64,000 nt of DNA from Euphorbia lathyris (Eukaryota > Streptophyta > Magnoliopsida > Malpighiales > Euphorbiaceae), in the NCBI RefSeq assembly GCF_963576675.1, contig NC_088910.1, positions 105,738,807 through 105,802,806 on the forward strand. The letters are read 5' to 3'. Of this stretch, positions 57,587 through 64,000 are shown piece by piece. The notes under the pieces were generated by a model. The model saw only the letters and a list, made by a program, of their open reading frames with translations. It had not been told where the DNA came from and ran no database searches. Position numbers and translations under genes: made by a program. Every line of letters starts with the position of its first letter. The first letter of the stretch is position 1.

Positions 57587-59144
57587 GCAGGAACAATACC
57601 TAACGTCCTTGCAACATGTAACGAAAGACGAGGAGGAGGATATAGTTAGCACGAAACCCGTGGGAGAGGTGGAAATGCGCAAAACCCTACCCTCCATTAC
57701 TTTCTCCTTTCTTAAGTGAAATACTGACTTTAGCATCTGAATGTCTACATCAAGTAGTTGATAACTTCCTTGTTTTGTAGGAAAGAGTTCGGACACAAAA
57801 CGTGTTGGAGATTTATACATCGGAGATCTAAAGAACATAACATTGCGTTGAGTATGAAGCTTGTATTTCCCTGTGACTCCATCGGCTCTAGTAAATACAT
57901 GTGTTGATAGTAGTTTTGGGAAAGAGAGTGAAGATATATTAATTGAAGATTTTAAAATCGAGGACAAATCTAGCAATTCTCCACAGTGATCGACAAAATA
58001 GCTCCGTATTTGGGAGAGGTAGTGGAAACCCCTCAAATGTCCACTAGCTTGATGGCTAGAGTTCAAGTGAGTGACGTTCTTTTGATCCTGATTGGCAGTG
58101 ACGATTTGGTATTAGGATTACACCCTAGAATCATATTTTGTGATGCCACTAGAGGTGTGGGAGGAAATTTGAGCAAAGAGCACATGGTAGACATGAATGA
58201 AGAATCTAAGAAACTAAATGGGTTAGTTAATATGATAGTCGGGGATATGATTTTGAGCCTCTTAATAAGAAGGCCCATTACTTGAGATGAAAATTTCCTA
58301 ATACCAAGAGGTATGATATCTTGAATTATTCAGTCTTTTGGCTAATCATATATCGAATCCCTATGAAAATTACTTAGTCCTTATGACAGTGATAAAAGGA
58401 TATCGAGTTAGACAGATCCTAGTAGATACGAAAAGTTGAATGAATATAATTACTCATAGTGCTTTCAAAAAGATGTAGGTATATCTAGTTGGGGTCGAAC
58501 AAGTGCACATCCCATCTATATATCTCACAAACCATTCGGGTCCAGTGAGGGGCTAAGTGGTGTTGGAATGTAATTTGGTGATGTAGATACAATATGTAAA
58601 TGTGATTGTGAATTCACCATAATGGACAACCCTTTAGAAAACAATATCATCATGGATAGACCATTCATATCTAAGTCGGAGACAATCATTTCAATAAGGC
58701 ATTCGACCTTGCAGATTCCAACATACAAATGGATAGTCATTGTGAAAGGTAGTTAAAAGATGGTGCAGGAACAATATCTAGCGTCCTTGTAAAATGTAGC
58801 AGAAGAAGTTGAGGAGGATGCCATTACTATAAAAACTGTGGGAGAGGTGGAAATGTTGGTCATAGCATCCGAAAAAGAGTTAAGAATTGCAAGAGACTTG
58901 TAGTCCTTAGTGAAAGAAAAGCTTAAGAAACTCATAGTTGAGGAGCAAGAGGTATTCGTTTAGAAAATATAAGAAGTAAAGAGGATCATTCCGAATGTCA
59001 TAACCCATAAGTTAAACATTGATCCAATAGTTAAACCAATGATCCAAAATAAGATAAATAATGCACCTAAAAGGGAGAGAGCTATAAAGCAAGAAGTGAA
59101 GAAGTTGTTGGGCATTGGGTCCGTAAGCGAAGTGGATTACCCAT

Positions 59145-60721
59145 TGTCACGTCCGGATCTAAATTTCTAGAATTTATACATTGATAGTAATATATATTAT
59201 AATTATTAGGTGGGTGATTTTTATTTGGTGCTATAGAACAAGTTTGGAGTTAATTTGATGGTTTTATGTGTAAATTAAAAGTTTAGAGTAATGTTTAAAA
59301 GATTATTGAAAGATGAAGGATCAAACATGATAATCATCATCCTCATCATCTATATATTATTTTCTTTCTTATTTTCTTTTTATTTTTCTTTCATTTTCAT
59401 CAACAATTTTCTCTGAACCGTTTCTCCACCATTTCTTTGATTTACGGAGATTGGACCGTCCGAATCACTTGAAATTGGAACCATAGCATCCTTATATATA
59501 GATCTAAGTCCTAACCGAAAAGTTTTTGTGTTTCGGAAACATTTGGAGGGAAAATGTCTTAGATAGAATTTAGAGGCGAATTGAACGGTTGTGTTTTCTT
59601 CAATTAGTAGCTAAGGTAAGTAACTATCAACTATATTTTGAGTTTTATGTATATAGATATATATATAATCAAAGAATTTTCAGAAAGTGATATTTTAGGG
59701 TTATGCAGGAATTTTGTAAAATTGGGGTTTTTCCTGATTTTGCTTTTTATTGTGAAATTACGGTTCAAATGAAGCTATTGATTATGCTTCTATGTGAATT
59801 TCAGATTTTACTTGATTATGTTGATTTAAGGCTTGATTTGGTTGATTTACATATATACATATATGTTTTTGGTTTCAATATATATCTATATTTAACAAAA
59901 TGAATTTGATGATTTCTTACGAATTGTTTTTGGATTGAGAAATCTGTTGCGGTTATTGTTGTTATTATTTTGGATTGAAGTCCAAATATGATTTTTATGA
60001 TACAAAAGGGCTAATTGAAGCCAACTGATTTATGGTTATGAAATAGTTTGGAATTTGATTGTGAAAGGAAATTTGGTACGTTATGATTTTATGATTTTAT
60101 ATCCATCGAGAGTTATCCTGATCGGTGGTTTTATATTTGAAGACCATGTTCAGTAAGGGATATGGCCTGTGTACACAGTCTGAAGACCTATTGGGTATGA
60201 CAGCGAAGTGTTGGGTAAGACCATATGGGATATGCAATGTTAAGAGACGTATCGATTATATATGTGGTTATGGATTGATACTTAAGGGGAGAAACTCGAG
60301 GATGGATACAATGTTTTAAGTCCATTTGGATTACGTTTTCGGTTATGATTGATTTTGATATAAGGTTTTACGATTGATTGAATATGATTTGGTTTGATAA
60401 AATATTTATTTGATTATGAATTGATTTGATAGAATTATATGAACTTTGGTTTTGAGTATATTTTATAAGGTTTTAATTAAATCCATTTCTAAAGGTATAT
60501 ATGTAGCTATGTTAAGTAAAGTTGGTTTTAATAGCTGATAGTTTCTTACTGAGATTTTTGTCTCACGTTTTTAAATGTTTTAATGTTTTTAGGTGATAAA
60601 GTACAGGATATAGAGAAGGTTACCGACCAATTAGGCGAGGTTGGAGACTCCTAAGTATTGATAATGATCTTTTTATTTCACGCCCGATGCCGATTGAGGT
60701 TGTCTAGGGTCGGGTGTGACA
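59145..60721 (+). mobile_element. Gypsy-type solo LTR splitting the RT frame
   Basis: Runs from TGTCACGTCCGG to GGGTGTGACA with perfect 5-bp duplications CCCAT (59140-59144, 60722-60726). TGTCAC...GTGACA ends are typical of plant chromovirus LTRs of the Tekay/Del type. It separates two halves of one decayed gypsy RT. No primer site, polypurine tract or coding sequence is attached. Open frames inside are not meaningful. Confidence 0.9.
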
Positions 60722-61013
60722 CCCATAATGTTTGGCGAGTGTGGTAGTGGTGGAAAAAATGAATGACACATATTGAATGCGTCTAGACTTCCCAGACTTG
60801 AACATAACATGTCCTGAGGATAAATACTTATTGCCAAATATAGTCTGGATGAAGGATTCAATGGAAATCCACAAGGTTTATTCATGTACGACTGTTGTAA
60901 CAGGTTATCACCTTATCAAAATGGATGCATCAGATGAGGAGAAAACCACGTTTGTCACACACCAGAGCACATATTGTAATATCTTCAATTTTACGATTTA
61001 TATAATTATCTAA
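60722..61013 (+). pseudogene. Gypsy reverse transcriptase fragment, continued
   Basis: Continues the RT that ends at 59144: RLDFPDLNITCPEDKYLLPN matches the conserved DFxDLNxACPKDxYPLP block of gypsy RTs, followed by GYHLIKMDASDEEKTTFVT. The usual FMDA segment is altered and the catalytic YxDD region is absent. A stop follows at 61011. Confidence 0.85.
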
Positions 61014-61065
61014 AGAAAGAATTTGAATTTAATATATATACATATGTTTGAAAAAAAATGATTTG

Positions 61066-61161
61066 TAATCTGAAAAAGAATTAAAAATTGTAAGAGACTT
61101 GTAGTCCTCAGTGAAAGAAAAGCTTAAGAAACACCTAGTTAAGGAGCAAGAGGTATTTGTT
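61066..61161 (+). repeat. Third partial copy of the gypsy pol repeat
   Basis: About 95 bp (GTAAGAGACTTGTAGTCCTC, AAGCTTAAGAAAC, GAGCAAGAGGTATTTGTTTGG in pieces) repeats 58868-58957. It lies downstream of the RT fragment although in a normal element it belongs upstream, so the duplication has scrambled the order. Confidence 0.75.
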
Positions 61162-61688
61162 TGGTTTATATACTGTAAAAGTATTTATTGCATTACGCAT
61201 GGTTTAAACATTTATTATTCTAATTTGTTTGTGTTTTTGATATAATATGTATTGTACTTATTAAAAAAATAGTTAATTCATTGTGAAATTTCTTCTCCAT
61301 ATGCTCAATGGTTTAACATATATGCTATAATGTTTCAAATGGTCAGAATTTTCCATTTATAAAGTCACTAAATCTATTGAGAATCAAATTACTTAGACTT
61401 CAAATGTTTGTTTCTAATGCTCTATTTATATCAAATTTATGCAAATTTTTTGGTATTGGATTGAGATTCTCTAATTCTATTTGGTAATTATAAGTTTTTG
61501 TTGTTGTAATATAGTTCCCTCTATTCCAGGGGCCGCAAGCAATTTCTTTTTCTAATCTATGTAGTTCTTAGTTTATTTTTTCAATAATATTTATGTTTAT
61601 TGTTTCGTTCCTATATTGGTAACTCTATATTTTTTCCCTCTCTTTGCATGTTTAATATTCAACAACTAAAGACTACATAACTTTTCAT
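61162..61688. other. AT-rich spacer, no gene seen
   Basis: Between the gypsy remnants and the small copia LTR. No repeat boundary or frame of note. Confidence 0.4.
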
Positions 61689-61947
61689 TGTTAGAGATAA
61701 TGTTCCTATTATCTCTGTAAATAGATTCTTATCTAGTTAGAGTTTCAATTTGTCTATAACCCTAGCTAGGTAGAGTTCTAATACGATTATACTTGTGTAT
61801 TGTATTCCTATACAAACTACTATTGGCTCACTATAAATACAAGGCCTCTGAGCCATAATCACTAAGGTGATTCAAACCATTAATTGTGTTATTACTTATC
61901 TCTCTCTATCTCCATAATCTTTCATATATCAAACTATACATTCAACA
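61689..61947 (+). mobile_element. Short copia 5' LTR (259 bp)
   Basis: Starts TGTTAGAGATAATGTTCC and ends CATTCAACA, with a TATA box TATAAATA at 61832-61839. The following TGATATAAGTAG is a worn match to the copia primer site TGGTATCAGAGC. Size and start match the small Ale/Retrofit type, as at 3787-4033. Confidence 0.8.
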
Positions 61948-61964
61948 TGATATAAGTAGTATCA

Positions 61965-62614
61965 ACTTCCGCATCTTCTGAATCCTCTGATCATCCTCAA
62001 TCACCAACCTATTCTCAATACAAAACTGCCGTCGCCGCCACCACCGCCGCAAATGCTGCTGCGTCCGCCGTCGCCGCCGGTGTGGCTGCTGTAACCATCG
62101 CACCTATCGCCGCTACAACATCCGTGGCCGCTCAGAACACGGACGATGCCTTCGGAGGCTCGTTTGCATCTTCGGGATGGTGGTTCACCTCATCCTTCGT
62201 CACCGGAGAATCCGACTTCCTAGCCGCAACTGCCGCCAAACCCGCAGCGACAGTTCCACTGCAACAGCAAACGGTGGGTGATTACTTCCCTCAGGAAGTT
62301 CGCGCTGCACTCCAAGCGTACCTGGCGGCCAGCGCCCGTGCGCCCACTACGGCTCCTCCGACGACTGCGGCTCCTGCTTCGTCTGCGTAGATTGCGCAAA
62401 TCCCAACCGCGGCAGCCGCTACGAACTCGCTGCCTCCGGAGGTACAAGCTGCGCTCCTCGCATATCAGGCAGCCAGCGCCCGCGCGCCCACCACCGTTCC
62501 TCCGATGACCGCAGCTGCTGCTCCATCTGCGCAGATCGCGCAAAATCCCACCATGGCAGCCGCTGTGGATTCGTTCTCTCCAGAGGTCCAAGCCGCACTC
62601 CTGGCGTTTCAAGT
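61965..62614 (+). pseudogene. Ala-rich copia gag N-terminus with 48-codon repeats, interrupted
   Basis: After the LTR and worn primer site a GC-rich frame reads SSESSDHPQSPTYSQYKTA, then a long Ala/Val/Thr-rich stretch. From about 62285 it contains 48-codon repeats beginning PQEVRAALQAY, PPEVQAALLAY and SPEVQAALLAF. A TAG at 62388-62390 stands where the next repeat has CAG. No in-frame ATG opens it. The frame is cut at 62614 by the LTR of another copia. Placement suggests gag, but the repeats are unlike any gag I know and may be captured sequence. Confidence 0.55.
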
Positions 62615-63947
62615 TGTTGAAACACCTTTCCACATGATTTTGATTTGACAAAATTATTTAAGTACAATTAAATATATTCTAAACACACTAAGTTTAAATG
62701 CTTTGATTTATTATACTAATGTGTTTGTTCAATGTTGAGTTAAATTGTTTATAAGACATAAAGACTAAAAGGCTTAAAGCCCAATATGGAAGTCAAAGCC
62801 CAAGTCAAACAGATCAAGACCACTCGAAACGCTGCCGTTGTGTACAAAACGCAGCTCAGCGAGAGAAGGTTCGAGAAGACCTTCGTTGAACAACTTCGGA
62901 ACGAAGCTGCTGAGTTGTATCGAGAAAGAGTACAAGACAGCAGCTGAGCAAGAACAACTTCCAGACAAAGTATTTCTACTTTGGGTAAAGTTCAGAAGAC
63001 ACATAAAGTTGTCTAGTTGACCTTACTATAAATGGAGAGACATTCTGTCGGACTGACTAAAAGCTGCTCAGCACTAACCGAAGACAGAAGATACTTGAAT
63101 CTGATTGGCCGAGAGCACTGAGCAGGACTGAGTGACAATGATAGGAAGTCGTTTCCCTCCAACGGTTATTTCGAAATTCGAAATGACTGATGCCCCAGAC
63201 GTCTCTATAAATAGGGCCTTTCAGTTGCTTCATTCAACACAGAACTATATCAAGCCATTACGCTGACCAAAATTCTACTCAAAGTTCTGTGAGAAAAAGC
63301 AAAGCAAATACTTACACCAAATTATATATCTTTCGTGTAAAAGTCTAGAGTGATTATTCAATCATCTAAGGTGTCTTAGCAATTGTTGTTTAGGACAAAT
63401 CTTTATCATTTCTAGAGATTAGAAAGGAGAGGCTGAGTACTCGGTTATAGTACTCAGTGAGAGATTAAGAGTGAGTAGAGGTATAGAGGAAGGTACTCTT
63501 GTTATACTCAGCTTCTAAGTTGTAAAAGGTTTGATGCTCTACCGTTAAAGAGCTCAGTAGAGAATTCGAAAGCTCGGAACGTGTTCCGGGGACAGGACGT
63601 AGGCTTAGAGGCCGAACCTGGATAAATCTGCTGAGTAACATCTTTCTAACCTTAAACTCCTTAATATATATATTGCTTGCTTAAACAAAACTGACCAAGT
63701 AAAGAGGTCACGCTGAGTTGTGTTGTATTTAGTATCTGAGTTCAGGAATAGACTCAAGTGTTATCTCCTGACTCAAAGAAAGAAGCTGACTTAGTCACCA
63801 GTTGACTAAGCTAGTGTCTTAATTTACTCAGCGCGCTGTGTAATCCTTTTTCAAAGAAAAAGAAGTCAGCCTTAACGTATTAAAATTTTAAATAGTTCCT
63901 ATCCCCCCCCCTTTGGAACTAACTTGTTACGTTATAAGGGACCAACA
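62615..63947 (+). mobile_element. Copia 5' LTR, family B, element continues past the window
   Basis: Starts TGTTGAAACACCTTTCC and ends GGGACCAACA, followed by a primer-binding site. TATA box TATAAATA at 63206-63213 predicts a transcript start near 63240. The leader contains CTGAGTAC-9-GTACTCAG (63433-63457), able to form an 8-bp hairpin. Solo LTRs of this family lie at 16577-18012 and 45698-47100. CAAGT (62610-62614) should be the left target duplication. Confidence 0.9.
63206..63213 (+). promoter_or_regulatory. TATA box in the family B copia LTR
   Basis: TATAAATA followed by GGGCC, about 590 bp into the LTR, is the best core-promoter match in this LTR and would place R and U5 over the hairpin at 63433. 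Confidence 0.7.
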
Positions 63948-63949
63948 AG

Positions 63950-63961
63950 TGGTATCAGAGC
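63950..63961 (+). other. Copia primer-binding site (initiator tRNA-Met)
   Basis: TGGTATCAGAGC, two bases inside the LTR end, is the canonical plant copia primer site. The element's body should begin directly after it, outside the window. Confidence 0.95.
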
Positions 63962-64000
63962 TTAAAAGCTCACTGTGAAAGGTTTAACTACCTTGAGCTG

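Larger units (their letters stand above)
53802..59144 (+). pseudogene. Decayed gypsy pol region with tandem duplication (protease to RT start)
   Basis: Two diverged direct copies of a unit of about 1.2 kb: A from 53802 to about 57690 (less two insertions) and B from about 57690 to 58860. Matched phrases include CCTTTCTTAAGTGAAATACT, TGTTTTGTAGGAAAGA and AGCACATGGTAG. The end of the unit resembles the region after the gypsy protease active site (MDRPFISKSETII, then HSTLQIP). After B come a KLKKLIVEEQEVF segment, VITHKLNIDP and RERAIKQEVKKLL, the start of a Tat/Athila-type gypsy RT. Stops and shifts are frequent. The RT resumes at 60727. Confidence 0.7.

Noticed and set aside
57575..58066. 163-codon minus-strand frame
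   Set aside because: It runs antisense to the duplicated gypsy pol unit and crosses the unit boundary; no recognisable domain.
62220..62651. Arg/Gly/Ser-rich minus-strand open frame of 143 codons
   Set aside because: It is the complement of the Ala-rich gag repeat; the composition follows from GC-rich antisense and there is no domain.

Overview
This is nuclear DNA from a flowering plant, most likely a eudicot. The DNA is AT-rich, the two host genes carry many short GT-AG introns, and almost everything else is plant-type mobile DNA: Ty1/copia and Ty3/gypsy elements, L1-type LINEs, and Mutator-, hAT- and PIF/Harbinger-like MITEs. The sequence alone does not fix the species. There is no bacterial, phage or CRISPR content.

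Host genes form one small island at about 4.9-12 kb. A complete eight-exon gene on the plus strand (4982-7896) encodes a mitochondrial-type 10-formyltetrahydrofolate deformylase (PurU). It is convergent with a complete six-exon gene on the minus strand (8784-11612) encoding a VAN3-binding / FORKED1-like protein with a C-terminal PH domain. About 890 bp separate the two stop codons. Both genes have taken up small transposons in introns: a truncated SINE-like tail in PurU intron 3, and a 0.7-kb fold-back element that makes up nearly all of intron 1 of the FORKED-like gene.

Layout. 1-4 kb: nested copia elements, including two members of one family in opposite orientation and a separate small copia (LTR, primer-binding site, gag remnant). 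12-24.7 kb: AT-rich spacer packed with MITEs, one MITE-in-MITE nest, a copia solo LTR and a 1.3-kb Mutator-like element. 24.9-29.1 kb: a decayed minus-strand LINE split by a TIR element. 29.6-30.9 kb: two adjacent MITEs and a LINE tail. 31.6-39.3 kb: a nearly complete LINE flanked by two inverted copies of one Mutator-type MITE. 39.7-40.7 kb: a hAT-type element carrying a Mutator-type MITE. 44.6-48.1 kb: an unclassified repeat with CGATCG palindromes, split by a copia solo LTR. 48.1-53.7 kb: a complete non-autonomous LTR element with a tRNA-Asp primer site and an unrecognised acidic reading frame. 53.8-61.2 kb: a decayed, tandemly duplicated gypsy pol region hit by a Harbinger-like element and two solo LTRs. 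61.7-64 kb: a small copia 5' end with an Ala-rich gag repeat, interrupted by the 5' LTR and primer site of another copia that runs off the window.

Many insertions have target-site duplications readable by eye, and two have an uninterrupted paralogous site a few kb away, so the order of insertion can be partly reconstructed. I saw no convincing new defence or metabolic system. The least explained items are the reading frame inside the non-autonomous LTR element, the conserved leader hairpin in one copia family, and the TTCGCGAA-rich Mutator-like element.
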